A stretch of DNA of 32,260 nt, taken from positions 1 through 32,260 of the forward strand of contig JAXMBN010000055.1 in assembly GCA_046349875.1 (NCBI GenBank), written 5' to 3'. The stretch's first letter is position 1, and each line of letters starts with the position of its first letter. The position numbers and the translations under genes were made by a program. The notes under the pieces were generated by a model that ran no database searches, was not told the origin of the DNA, and worked only from the letters and a program-made list of their open reading frames with translations. Source of the stretch: JAXMBN01 sp046349875 (GTDB taxonomy: Bacteria; Planctomycetota; Planctomycetia; Pirellulales; Pirellulaceae). Of this stretch, positions 18,162 through 26,909 are shown one piece after another.

Positions 18162-19586
18162 ATGTCCAACGCTGCCTCGTATCCTTCCGCCTTACGCGAA
18201 GGAAGTTCGCTCGCCTCGCCATCGCAATCAGGCCAGGTCCGAAAGGGCCGTGTGCATACGCTTCGAGCCAACCTGAAACGCAGCGTTTTGGATGGTGGAT
18301 ATTACGGTTGGATGGTGGGAATTGGCGAGTCCTATATTCCTGCTTTCGCGTTGGCCATTGGATTAGGAGAGGTAGCCTCGGGGCTGATCGTCGGAATCCC
18401 GATGGTGGTTGGTGGCATGGTGCAACTCATCTCGCCCAAAGCCATCCAATACTGTGGTTCTTATCGACGGTGGATCGTCTTGGCTTCGGCCTGTCAGGCG
18501 ATTGCATTTCTTCCCTTGATCGTCGCAGCGACGATGGGAACGATGGAACCCTGGATCTTGTTCTTGATCGTTTCATGCTACTGGGCCAGTGGGATGGCGG
18601 CCGGACCCGCTTGGAATGCTTGGATTAGCAACGTTGTACCGAATAGTATTCGCCCGCGATATTTTGCGCGGCGTACACGCTTGATCCAGTTGGCGACCTT
18701 CTGTGGTTTTCTCTTCGGTGGATTTGTGCTCTACGTAGCCTATCGAAGTGAAGCGGTACTCTTGGGATTTGCAACTTTGTTCTTGATGGCTGCGCTGGCT
18801 CGAGCCATTTCTGCATTGTATTTGGCACAACACCAAGTCGTCGATCCGCATCCGATCGCAGGATCGCAAACGATAGCGGTCGATGAGCCATTGTCGGTGA
18901 TTGGTCGAAGGCTTGTGGTTTATTTAGTTTGCATGCAGGTGTTCGTGCAATGTTCAGGCCCCTACTTTGTTCCTTACATGCTGAAGAAATTGCAATTCAG
19001 TTATGAGGAGTTTGTCTTCTTGACGGGAGTGGCATTGGTCTCGAAAGGACTGTCGATGCCGCTTTGGGGTTCGATTGCAAGTCGACGAGGTGGTCGATTT
19101 CTGTTGGGAGTTGGAGGCGTTTCGATCATCCCGTTGGCCTCGATGTGGACCTTGTCGGATAGTGTGACTTGGTTGGCTATCGTACAAGCAACGAGTGGAG
19201 CTACGTGGGCCGCCTATGAATTGGGATTCTTTCTCATCTTCTTGAATCATGTGCCGCAAGCTCAGCGCGCCAAACTTATGACCACCTACAACTTTGCCAA
19301 TTCATGGGCGTGGTTTGTCGGTTCGATCATCGGCGGATGGATCTTGTCGCAAAGTCAAGCCAGTTATGGTGCGTACCATTTGGTGTTTTGGTTCTCTTCG
19401 CTCGGCCGATTGGCCTGTCTCTTCCTGTTGTGGCGGGTTCAAACCACGCCTCATGGCAAGGATACTCAGCGCATCGTGAAGGCCTCTGCTGATTCGCAGG
19501 CCATTCACCCGGGGCGTCCTGCAGATTCGCCGATGCTGGGAACACCCGGTTCGCCAACGGCACCCGTCTTAGATCAAGCTGCTTAA
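18162..19586 (+). CDS. major facilitator superfamily transporter
   Basis: A 474-residue polytopic inner-membrane protein with about twelve hydrophobic segments in two six-helix halves. The inter-helix basic patches (SIRPRYFARRTRLIQ and SIASRRGGRF) fit MFS loops, the latter being the loop 8-9 counterpart. The N-terminal 35 residues and the C-terminal 40 are polar tails. ATG 18162 is used; an in-frame TTG at 18147 adds only five residues. The sequence does not identify a substrate. It converges on the DUF1501 gene with only 12 bases between stops, leaving little room for a separate terminator. Confidence 0.85.
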   Translation: MSNAASYPSALREGSSLASPSQSGQVRKGRVHTLRANLKRSVLDGGYYGWMVGIGESYIPAFALAIGLGEVASGLIVGIPMVVGGMVQLISPKAIQYCGSYRRWIVLASACQAIAFLPLIVAATMGTMEPWILFLIVSCYWASGMAAGPAWNAWISNVVPNSIRPRYFARRTRLIQLATFCGFLFGGFVLYVAYRSEAVLLGFATLFLMAALARAISALYLAQHQVVDPHPIAGSQTIAVDEPLSVIGRRLVVYLVCMQVFVQCSGPYFVPYMLKKLQFSYEEFVFLTGVALVSKGLSMPLWGSIASRRGGRFLLGVGGVSIIPLASMWTLSDSVTWLAIVQATSGATWAAYELGFFLIFLNHVPQAQRAKLMTTYNFANSWAWFVGSIIGGWILSQSQASYGAYHLVFWFSSLGRLACLFLLWRVQTTPHGKDTQRIVKASADSQAIHPGRPADSPMLGTPGSPTAPVLDQAA

Positions 19587-19598
19587 TCGATCGTATCG

Positions 19599-20966
19599 CT
19601 AGGCGATCACATCGAGCACGTTGCCTGCAAGACCTGTGAGTCGGAAGTCGCGACCATTGTAGAAGTAGGTAAGGCGTTCGTGGTCGAATCCAAGCAGTCG
19701 AAGAATGGTTGCGTGGAAATCGTTGATGTGCGCAGGCTTGTCGGCAATGTTGATTCCGTATTCATCAGTTGCACCATACGCCGTGCCCCCTCGAACTCCG
19801 CCACCTGCTAGCCAGCACGTAAAAGCATTCTTGTAGTGATCGCGGCCATCGCGTTGTTCCTCTTTGACGTCGGCAGTACGACCAAATTCAGTACAGCAAA
19901 CGATGAGCGTTTCTTCGAGTAAGCCTCGTTGTTTAAGATCTTGAATCAAGCCAGCGATGGGTTGGTCAACGTTCCTGGCCAACTTTTCATAAGACTTCAT
20001 ATGGGAGTGCGCGTCCCAATTCCCACTCGCACCTTTGTCGATCAACTCGATGAAGCGAACACCTCGTTCGCTCATGCGTCGAGCCATCAAGCATTGCCAC
20101 GCGAAGCTATTGGTATCGCCGGCTTTGATTCCATAGAGATCCAAGGTGGATGGAGTTTCATCTCGCAAATCAAAGACGTCGGGCGCTGTTTGTTGAAGAC
20201 CAATGGCCGCATCGTACGCGTACATGCGAGCTGCGAGACGTGAGTCGGTGCTGCGCGTTTGATAGTGACGCTGGTTGAGATCGCGCAGCAGGCCAAGTTC
20301 AAGGTCTTGTTGCGATGCGGTCTTCGGATCGGGTTTCAGGTTCGAGATAGGATCGTCACCGGGAACAATTCTCGTACCTTGATGGTAAGCCGGAAGGAAG
20401 TTGGAGCCCCACGATTGCGATCCTGCATATGGGAGCTTTTGGCAGAAGACTACATGTGAGGGCAAGTTGGGATTATCCGTTCCCATCCCAAAACTGACCC
20501 AGGCACCGATCCCTGGGAGTGCTCCTGCAATGGCACCTGAATGAATGCTGAGCGTGGCTTCGAAATGATCTCCCTTGTCGCCATGCATCGATCGAATCAA
20601 GCAGAGTTCATCGGCTTGATCTCGAAGCTTAGGGAACAGATCAGATATCTCGAGTCCACTCGCACCACCACGTCCAAATCCCCACATGCTCTTGGCGAGC
20701 ACTCGACCCTTGCGCATGACCTTGCCATCATCTCGAGTCAAAGCAGGTTTGGGATCGAAGGTATCGATATGCGAAACGCCTCCCGGCATGAAGATCTGAA
20801 TGACTCGCTTCGCTTTCGCAGGAAAGTGGGGAGGTTTGGGGGCGAGCGGATTGATGGCGGACGAAGCATCGGCCGCAGCGGCATAAGGGCCTCGCAGTCC
20901 TTGGGCGAAACCCGCGCTTCCAAAGAAGCCAAGGATGAGTGCGTCTCTGCGGCGAAGAATAGACAT
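19599..20966 (-). CDS. DUF1501 domain protein (exported sulfatase-like)
   Basis: An intact 455-residue protein. The N-terminus has RRRDALILGFFGSAGFA, a twin-arginine-like signal, followed by the family opening KRVIQIFMPGGVSHIDTFDPK. Other DUF1501 hallmarks are CLIRSMHGDKGDHFEATLSIH, HVVFCQKLPYAGSQSWGSNF, CCTEFGRTADVKEEQRDGRDH and DEYGINIADKPAHINDFHAT. The family is related to alkaline phosphatase/sulfatase folds, and its members are abundant in planctomycetes, nearly always beside a PSCyt1/DUF1549/DUF1553 gene as here (41 bases upstream on the same strand). The biochemical role is unproven. AGGG about 7 bases upstream supports the start. Confidence 0.93.
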   Translation of the reverse strand: MSILRRRDALILGFFGSAGFAQGLRGPYAAAADASSAINPLAPKPPHFPAKAKRVIQIFMPGGVSHIDTFDPKPALTRDDGKVMRKGRVLAKSMWGFGRGGASGLEISDLFPKLRDQADELCLIRSMHGDKGDHFEATLSIHSGAIAGALPGIGAWVSFGMGTDNPNLPSHVVFCQKLPYAGSQSWGSNFLPAYHQGTRIVPGDDPISNLKPDPKTASQQDLELGLLRDLNQRHYQTRSTDSRLAARMYAYDAAIGLQQTAPDVFDLRDETPSTLDLYGIKAGDTNSFAWQCLMARRMSERGVRFIELIDKGASGNWDAHSHMKSYEKLARNVDQPIAGLIQDLKQRGLLEETLIVCCTEFGRTADVKEEQRDGRDHYKNAFTCWLAGGGVRGGTAYGATDEYGINIADKPAHINDFHATILRLLGFDHERLTYFYNGRDFRLTGLAGNVLDVIA

Positions 20967-21007
20967 GGGCTTACCCTAACCATGAATACTGATGGTGTAC
21001 GTTGGAA

Positions 21008-23227
21008 TTAGTCGATGTAAACAAGCTCGTTGGAACCGAGAATTGCTTTGGCCGCGCTGTTCCACGCTTCTCGAGATGCTGTGCCGGCATCGCTCCCTTG
21101 CGATTGACGTTGTTGCGAATAGCGATCCAGAAAGATTTGAAGGGCTGCTCGCTCTTCGGGCGTGCTTCGACGGCTATATGCGGTGAGAAATGCAAAATCG
21201 ACACGTTGGTCGAAGTCTTCGCCACTTGCCAAGATGCGATCGGCAAAGGCTGATGACTGTTCTCGCAGAAACGAACCATTGAGCACGAAGAGTGATTGCA
21301 ATGGAACGGTTGATTCTCCGCGGATAGGAGTACTAACATTGGAGTCGGCACCATCAAAGAGATCCATCATAGGGTGACGACTGAGCCGTCCTTGCATCAA
21401 GTAAACGGATCGATGTTCGTGATCGAAAGATTCAAAGAAGGGAGTTCCCTGTGTGTACTTCAGTTCGTTGGTCGGCTTGAAAGGATGACGACCATTCGAA
21501 CCTTCGCGAAGTCGTCCGCTGACTATCAAGATGGAATCGCGAAACGATTCCATGTCCATTCGTTGTCGAGGAAAATGCCACAGGCTTTGATTCGGCTCAT
21601 CCACGGTTTGGCCGCTTCCATGTTCCACGCTGGAAAGATGGTACGTATGCGATTGAACGATGAGACGATGAACGTGACGAAGTGACCAGCCCGATCGAAT
21701 CAATTCGTTGGCGAGATAATCGAGAAGCTCGGGGTGCGAAGGAGGTGGCGATTGCCTGCCGAAATTGCTGGGGTTCGCTACGAGTCCTTTGCCAAAATGA
21801 CTTTGCCATAGACGATTGACCATCACGCGTGCCGTGAGAGGGTTGTCAGGCGAAGCGATCCACTTTGCAAGTTCAAGTCTTCCGCTTTGGCCCGGCTCGA
21901 TGGTCGGTTCCGATTCGTTGAGGAAAGCGAGGAACCCTCGCCGAACAACAGGCCCTGGTTTTCCTGGATCGCCTGCTTGAAAGAGCTTGGCATCACCGGT
22001 TTGCGGTTTATCGTGAACAGCCCATGCAACGTTCGATTCCATCTGTTCTCTCAATGGCTCGGGAATCTTGATCTCCGGCATGTCGCTGCGTTCTTTTTGA
22101 TGTTCGGTTCCTGCGTGCGGATATTGCGTGCTTGCAAAATAGCCATACAGTCCGTAGTAGTCTTCCATGGTGACTGGGTCAAATTTATGGTGATGACATC
22201 GGGCACAACCAAGGCTCAGCCCCATCACGGAACGTCCGATGGTGTCGATCGAGTCATCGATGATTTGGTGCATTTCAGCAAACTTGGAATTGCCGAAACG
22301 TCTGGAAAGGGCTAGGTACCCTGTGGCGATCGTTTTCTTATAGGCCTCGGGGTTTTCAGGTTGTTGGCTAGCCAAAACATCGCCGGCGATCTGTTCGATC
22401 AAGAATTGGTTGTAAGGCATGTCGGCTTCAAAGGCATCGATCACCCAGTCTCGATAATAGCGAGCTTCAGGAATAGGCATGTCGGTACCATCGCCCGATG
22501 TGTCTGCATAGCGTGCCAAGTCGAGCCAGCGGCGCGCTTGGCGTTCGGCATAGGCTCGGCTCGTTAAAAGCTGTTCGATCACTTGACTGTGGCGAGGGTC
22601 CTCCATCGTTTGCCACTGCGTGAGTTGTTCGGGGGTCGGAGGAAGGCCCGTCAGGTCTAGAGTGATACGCCTCAAGAATACAGAGGGTGTCGCATCTTCG
22701 ACGGGGTCGACGGTCAGTTGCTCCATGCGATGGAGTACAAAGCGATCAAGATCGTTCCAACACCAATCAGGATTTTTAACTGGAGGCAAAGAAGTCGCTT
22801 GGATGGGTTCAAAGGCCCAGTGTGACTTCTCTTCTGAAGAAGCGACAGGCATCACGAAGTTGTCGTTCTGGGGCCACTTCGCACCTTGCTCCAACCATTT
22901 TTGAAGGTGAGCTAAGTCTTGTTCGCTGAGCCGCTTTTCGGGAGGCATCAAACGATCTTCATCTTGGGTGGTGAGACGGTCCCAAAGAGTACCTTGGTTC
23001 CAGTGAGCATGATCGCTCAATGGACCATTCATCCCACCCTGCTCCCATCCCGATTGGGAAGCAAGATCAAGCTTTCCTTCGGGCGTCCGACCGCTATGAC
23101 ATTCCAAACAATGCTGGATGAGCAGGGGGCGGATATGGCGTTCGAAATGATCTTGGTTGTCGTCAGCGAAGGACGCGTTTGTAACCAAGCCCAAAAACAA
23201 CGCGCAAAAGGAAAGGGGGTAGCGCAT
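21008..23227 (-). CDS. PSCyt1-DUF1549-DUF1553 protein
   Basis: An intact 739-residue secreted protein. A signal peptide (residues 1-21) is followed by a PSCyt1 cytochrome-like domain with C40-x-x-C43-H44 (HCLECHSG), which may bind heme c. The DUF1549 domain is at about 150-350 (LDRFVLHRMEQL, FLRRITLDLTGLPPTPEQL and a second CARCHHHKFDPV motif), and the DUF1553 domain at about 450-720 (NPLTARVMVNRLWQSHFGKG, HPELLDYLANELIRSGWSLR). It is the first gene of a pair with DUF1501. Many relatives are longer because of LamG or other inserts between the domains; this is a compact version. The function is not established; a role in polysaccharide breakdown or extracellular redox chemistry has been suggested. 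Confidence 0.93.
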   Translation of the reverse strand: MRYPLSFCALFLGLVTNASFADDNQDHFERHIRPLLIQHCLECHSGRTPEGKLDLASQSGWEQGGMNGPLSDHAHWNQGTLWDRLTTQDEDRLMPPEKRLSEQDLAHLQKWLEQGAKWPQNDNFVMPVASSEEKSHWAFEPIQATSLPPVKNPDWCWNDLDRFVLHRMEQLTVDPVEDATPSVFLRRITLDLTGLPPTPEQLTQWQTMEDPRHSQVIEQLLTSRAYAERQARRWLDLARYADTSGDGTDMPIPEARYYRDWVIDAFEADMPYNQFLIEQIAGDVLASQQPENPEAYKKTIATGYLALSRRFGNSKFAEMHQIIDDSIDTIGRSVMGLSLGCARCHHHKFDPVTMEDYYGLYGYFASTQYPHAGTEHQKERSDMPEIKIPEPLREQMESNVAWAVHDKPQTGDAKLFQAGDPGKPGPVVRRGFLAFLNESEPTIEPGQSGRLELAKWIASPDNPLTARVMVNRLWQSHFGKGLVANPSNFGRQSPPPSHPELLDYLANELIRSGWSLRHVHRLIVQSHTYHLSSVEHGSGQTVDEPNQSLWHFPRQRMDMESFRDSILIVSGRLREGSNGRHPFKPTNELKYTQGTPFFESFDHEHRSVYLMQGRLSRHPMMDLFDGADSNVSTPIRGESTVPLQSLFVLNGSFLREQSSAFADRILASGEDFDQRVDFAFLTAYSRRSTPEERAALQIFLDRYSQQRQSQGSDAGTASREAWNSAAKAILGSNELVYID

Positions 23228-23339
23228 GGTGAGTTTCCCAACGCGGGAAGGGAGGCGGGCGTGAGTCAGGTGGGATGTCTGAGCTCGGAGAAAACTTCGA
23301 GCTCAGATGGATTTACGCTATCATCGGGATAAATGGATG

Positions 23340-24305
23340 TCAATATCCAGAATTTGTCCGCAATTTTTTCTTCTGCAAAATTTCACGAGCTTTTTGTGGG
23401 ATCGGGGCGATGTTCCATGCGAGACCCAGGAGGCTCATGAGGCGAATCGTCACGTAGGTGGTATCGAGTTCCCACCAGCGATGGCCATAGTTGGCGGCTC
23501 GTTGATATGCGTGATGATTGTTGTGCCAGCCCTCGCCAAAGGTTAAGAGAGCTACCCACCAGAGGTTCTTGCTATCGTCGCCGTTGTCGTAGGTTTTATA
23601 GCCCCAGATATGCGTGACGGAGTTGATGCACCACGTGGCATGGAGAACGATGGCCATTCTCAAGAACACACCCCAGACCAACATCGAGATTGCCATGGGC
23701 CATGATCCGATGGCATAACCTAACGCGAATATGGAACTGGCCAGTACGATTTGCCAAAGCATGAATGTACGGTCGAGAAATCGAAGTACTGGGTCATGGG
23801 CCATGTCGGGAGCCCAACGTTCGTGAATAGCATCGCGCGTTTTGGTGTTCATTCCCTGAAGGCACCAAAGCATGTGACTCCAGATGAAACCTTCACGAGG
23901 CGAGTGAGGATCGCCTGGGTGATCGCTGCGAGCGTGGTGGATACGATGATTGGCCACCCAGTGAATCGCCGAGCCCTCACCGGCGAGTCCGCCGATCCAA
24001 GCGATGAACCACCGCAAGGGTTTGTAGGTTTGGAAGCTGCGATGGCTCAAGAGACGGTGAAAACCAAGGCAAATGCCGATGCCACCCGTCAGCCAATACA
24101 AAACAAACAATGTGACCAAGCCTTGCCAAGTGAACGTCCAGGGCGCAGCGATGGCACCGAGATGAATCACTGCAATCCAGACGGCGGGGCCCCACGCAAT
24201 TCCCTCGGGAAAATGGCGGCTGATAGTGGCTTCCACGACTTGAGATTCGGGCGATGGAGCACGTTCTAGTGCAATGTTCTCCGTTTCATCAGAAACGATG
24301 GCCAT
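23340..24305 (-). CDS. acyl-lipid/acyl-CoA delta-9 type fatty acid desaturase
   Basis: A 321-residue integral membrane di-iron desaturase introducing a double bond into fatty acyl chains using oxygen. The three histidine boxes are present: H83-RLLS-H88, H120-RI-HH (123-124) and H261-NN-HH (264-265), with hydrophobic helices between them. It resembles the stearoyl-CoA/acyl-lipid desaturases of bacteria. ATG 24305 is chosen over an in-frame upstream start at 24344 because AAAGGA (complement of 24314-24319) lies 8 bases before it. It is divergent from an Rrf2 regulator, a likely control link. No ferredoxin or cytochrome b5 partner gene is nearby. Confidence 0.93.
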   Translation of the reverse strand: MAIVSDETENIALERAPSPESQVVEATISRHFPEGIAWGPAVWIAVIHLGAIAAPWTFTWQGLVTLFVLYWLTGGIGICLGFHRLLSHRSFQTYKPLRWFIAWIGGLAGEGSAIHWVANHRIHHARSDHPGDPHSPREGFIWSHMLWCLQGMNTKTRDAIHERWAPDMAHDPVLRFLDRTFMLWQIVLASSIFALGYAIGSWPMAISMLVWGVFLRMAIVLHATWCINSVTHIWGYKTYDNGDDSKNLWWVALLTFGEGWHNNHHAYQRAANYGHRWWELDTTYVTIRLMSLLGLAWNIAPIPQKAREILQKKKLRTNSGY

Positions 24306-24655
24306 GACAAAAATCCTTTCAGGAGGGTAGGTTCCAAGGTTCATTTCCGCGGTCGAGCCTCGCGATGGAAGGGCGCTATCCCATTCACTGGGTAATGTTT
24401 CTCACGGGTCAATGTTTCGGCATATCGTCGAAGCGGAATTTCAACATTGACGAGGAGACCGCCAGGAACGATATTGTGGATATCCAACTCCACATGTCAA
24501 GATTGCTCTGGCGCTGGATGGGTGGGGTGCAAGATCGCATGGTAGGATTGGCTATGATGTGCGATTGCATCGTGCGGAATGGAAATGGCGCGGAATGGAA
24601 ATCACGCTGCAGCGTTGGAAACTTTGTTGAGGAAAGTTCGGAGAAGAAGTTCGTC
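24306..24655. promoter_or_regulatory. divergent desaturase/Rrf2 control region with a 16-bp-period direct repeat
   Basis: A 350-base region serving both genes. The 13-base word GCGGAATGGAAAT occurs exactly twice, at 24574-24586 and 24590-24602, a 16-base period ending 53 bases before the Rrf2 start. TATGAT at 24553-24558 could be a -10 box for the regulator, placing the repeat in the early transcribed region, but no convincing -35 accompanies it. A repressor-type binding site is a reasonable guess, not demonstrated. Confidence 0.4.
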
Positions 24656-25078
24656 ATGATCACACAAACGGCAGAGTATGCGCTTCGGGCTGTGGTCTAT
24701 CTTGCGGACCAAGATGAAGCCTGCACGACCAGTATGATTTCCGAGAAGACTCAAATTCCTGGGGGTTATCTGGCCAAGGTCATGCAAGGGCTGAGTAAAG
24801 CAGGACTTGTCCATGCGCAGCGCGGTCTGCATGGCGGATTTGTTCTTGCGATCAAGCCAGAAGAACTTACCGTTCTGAGAGTGGTGAATGCGGTGGAACC
24901 GATTCGCAGATTTCATGAATGTCCGTTGGGGCTCCATGGTATTCACCTTTGCCCCTTGCATCGCAAATTGGATGACGCGGCTCAGGCCGTGGAAAACTGT
25001 TTCGGCGATACGACCGTTGCCGATCTAGTTCACGTATCCAAGCAACGCAAGCCATTGTGTACCTTCCCCTTGGGCTAA
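24656..25078 (+). CDS. Rrf2-family transcriptional regulator
   Basis: A 140-residue DNA-binding protein with the canonical Rrf2 N-terminus ITQTAEYALRAVVYLA, a winged helix-turn-helix (TSMISEKTQIPGGYLAKVMQ, about 25-44) and the wing GLVHAQRGLHGGFVL. The region that holds the iron-sulfur cluster in IscR and NsrR contains C89 and C99 with H88, H94, H97 and H102 around them, and C115 follows; a metal or Fe-S ligand set is possible but does not match the three-Cys spacing of IscR. ATG 24656 begins the family sequence, with GGAGAAGAAG upstream. Its divergent neighbour is the desaturase, suggesting redox or oxygen-linked control of lipid unsaturation, possibly with autoregulation. Confidence 0.9.
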   Translation: MITQTAEYALRAVVYLADQDEACTTSMISEKTQIPGGYLAKVMQGLSKAGLVHAQRGLHGGFVLAIKPEELTVLRVVNAVEPIRRFHECPLGLHGIHLCPLHRKLDDAAQAVENCFGDTTVADLVHVSKQRKPLCTFPLG

Positions 25079-25196
25079 TGGTCTTGATCGACGCAAAGAA
25101 CTTTTTGCGGACGATTGCTGGGGAAGGGTTCCAGGAGTGCTTCCGAGGTTTCTCACGCTGAGCTACTTGAGACCGGAGGTTGCGCCTTGGACTGAT

Positions 25197-26420
25197 CTAA
25201 AAAGAGAGTTGGCCAGTCGAAGATAGCCAGTGCAAGATCGCTTCCCGAAGTTCGTGGGCTCGTTCAATCGCTTCGCCTTCGGCTTGGATCCATTCTGCTT
25301 TTGCAATGAGAAGCAAGCCAGGAAGAGGCTTTCCAAGTTCTCCCATCGCTTGCAGTTGTTGGATTCTCTCTTTTCGAACTTCGACGAGTTCACGGGCAAG
25401 TCGCAATCGTTCGGCAGAGGTCTTCCATTCGAGCCAATGTTGTTCGACTTGGTTTGAGATTTGGCGTTCAAGCATCTTCGTGGCCTCGTCCAGTTGGGAC
25501 CGACGCATGCAAAGTTCGTCATCGGCCTTTCCTGTCAGGCAATTGGCGAGACTTCCAAGGCCTTGCATTCGATCAACGACTAACGTTGTGCCAATGACCT
25601 TTCCAATAATGCTGCGAGCGAGTTCGAGGTCTTGTCGTGTGAGGTTTTGGCTGAGTTCTCGAAGTGCAATGAGATCGCAGCGTCGAGTGAGAGCGGCGGC
25701 GATTTCGGTGCAGAGATCTTCTGGAATCGGAAACTCTTGTAGGTCTTGCGTTGGAATGTAAGGGCAGGCAACGTCGCGTGGTATGAGCAGCAGTAACTGA
25801 GAACGTAGCTTGTGGATGAGGAGTTCGTTGCTGGCATAGCGATCTTGAGCTTCGATGCGTTGCCCTTTGAGTTTGGTTGGGTCTTCGATTGGAATGCCGT
25901 TCTGAATAGCCACGTTCTGTTGTTCAATCGCCGCGTCGAGCGCTGATAGGGATTGCAACAATAGCGGTCTGCCTTGAAGTGCTGCAAAGAGACCGCTATG
26001 CAAAATCATGGCTTGCTCAGAGGAAATCTGAGCCAGTCGCGACGAATTCTTGCGAAGGAAACGACTGGCTAATTCTTGGGAGTGTGGCTTCGCTTTGTGC
26101 CCCATGAGTTCCAAGGCGGATGCCTCTCTGCACATCAGGTGGGCCAACGTCGATTGATGCCAGGCGATACGGCCGATTTGCCAAGTTCCATACGTTGGCG
26201 CATCAGAGTTCTCTGCACTTTGCTCCAAAGGCAATGCTTCTTGTACCAAGGCAATCTTGGTGGGCTCGACCTGAACTCCAGGAATACTCAGCGTAACTGC
26301 GGAATGGACGATCTCATCATGCTGAGCAAACAAGCATGTGCATCCCAATGCGATCATCAGCCACGTTCCGAGGCTGATGGAGCTTCTGGTTGCGAGCCTG
26401 ACGCGGAAGAGCAGGATCAT
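25197..26420 (-). CDS. TolC-like outer membrane efflux protein (divergent), secreted
   Basis: A 407-residue frame from ATG 26420. A signal peptide or membrane helix (SLGTWLMIALGCTCLFAQ) is followed by an almost wholly alpha-helical, glutamine- and leucine-rich protein with coiled-coil stretches, e.g. DAAIEQQNVAIQNGI, LRSQLLLLIP and LVEVRKERIQQLQAMGEL. The paired-helix pattern and the C-terminal LVEVRKERI...G..P.LLLIAKAEWIQAEGEAI segment look like one TolC/OEP repeat, but identity is weak. The frame can be extended to 26612, but that start lies inside a REP repeat, so the shorter form is preferred. No pump or adaptor is adjacent; the HlyD-like gene is 16 kb away. Function is uncertain. Confidence 0.55.
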   Translation of the reverse strand: MILLFRVRLATRSSISLGTWLMIALGCTCLFAQHDEIVHSAVTLSIPGVQVEPTKIALVQEALPLEQSAENSDAPTYGTWQIGRIAWHQSTLAHLMCREASALELMGHKAKPHSQELASRFLRKNSSRLAQISSEQAMILHSGLFAALQGRPLLLQSLSALDAAIEQQNVAIQNGIPIEDPTKLKGQRIEAQDRYASNELLIHKLRSQLLLLIPRDVACPYIPTQDLQEFPIPEDLCTEIAAALTRRCDLIALRELSQNLTRQDLELARSIIGKVIGTTLVVDRMQGLGSLANCLTGKADDELCMRRSQLDEATKMLERQISNQVEQHWLEWKTSAERLRLARELVEVRKERIQQLQAMGELGKPLPGLLLIAKAEWIQAEGEAIERAHELREAILHWLSSTGQLSF

Positions 26421-26575
26421 CCATCCAATCCAAAAAGAAATCTGTGCTAGCAAAAACGATTGAAACTGATTCACCAAAGAATCCAGAGTTCTCTTCTGTA
26501 TCGATTGTTCCCATCGTGTCTCAATAACTCCGTTCCGCTCTTGCCGGTTATACCGCCTCCGCTCCCTTTTCCACT

Positions 26576-26603
26576 CAATAGGTGCCACCCACCTTTTATT
26601 GAT
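26576..26603 (+). repeat. REP repeat, left border of the transposase element
   Basis: CAATAGGTGCCACCCACC followed by TTTTATTGAT. It is the plus-orientation counterpart of the inverted copy at 28055-28084 and can form a GGTG/CACC hairpin. Compared with the orphan copy at 1061 the outer stem is imperfect. Confidence 0.8.
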
Positions 26604-26750
26604 ATCGGCCAATTTGCTAAGGATTTTGGGGGCTCAAGAAAAAACGGATGCTGCTGGTGGTCGGATCAGGGGCTCAAAGAAGAGATTCGGATTGCGTTGC
26701 TAACGCCGGAACGCGTGCGATCGCGAAAGAATGGGTAATTGGGCCGTTTG

Positions 26751-26909
26751 ATGGGCAAGAATGGCGAGGATCACCATGAAATTCGCGATGTGGAGATAGA
26801 CCGCGAGCGACTGCAGGCAATGGATCGCATGCTGCATTCAGATTTAGAAGGCTGCGTGAATAGTTTCGTTACGAGAGAAACAAGCCTTGAGCTGACTTTT
26901 GACCCTTGA
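26751..26909 (+). other. doubtful 52-residue open frame inside the RAYT element
   Basis: ATG 26751 to TGA 26909 encodes a short acidic peptide (MGKNGEDHHEIRDVEIDRER at its start). It overlaps the 3' end of the transposase on the opposite strand by 41 bases and has no clear ribosome-binding site. No family is recognised; it may be chance. Confidence 0.15.

Noticed and set aside
23751..24269. Plus-strand 172-codon frame within the desaturase gene
   Set aside because: It is antisense to the three-histidine-box desaturase and has no recognisable motif.
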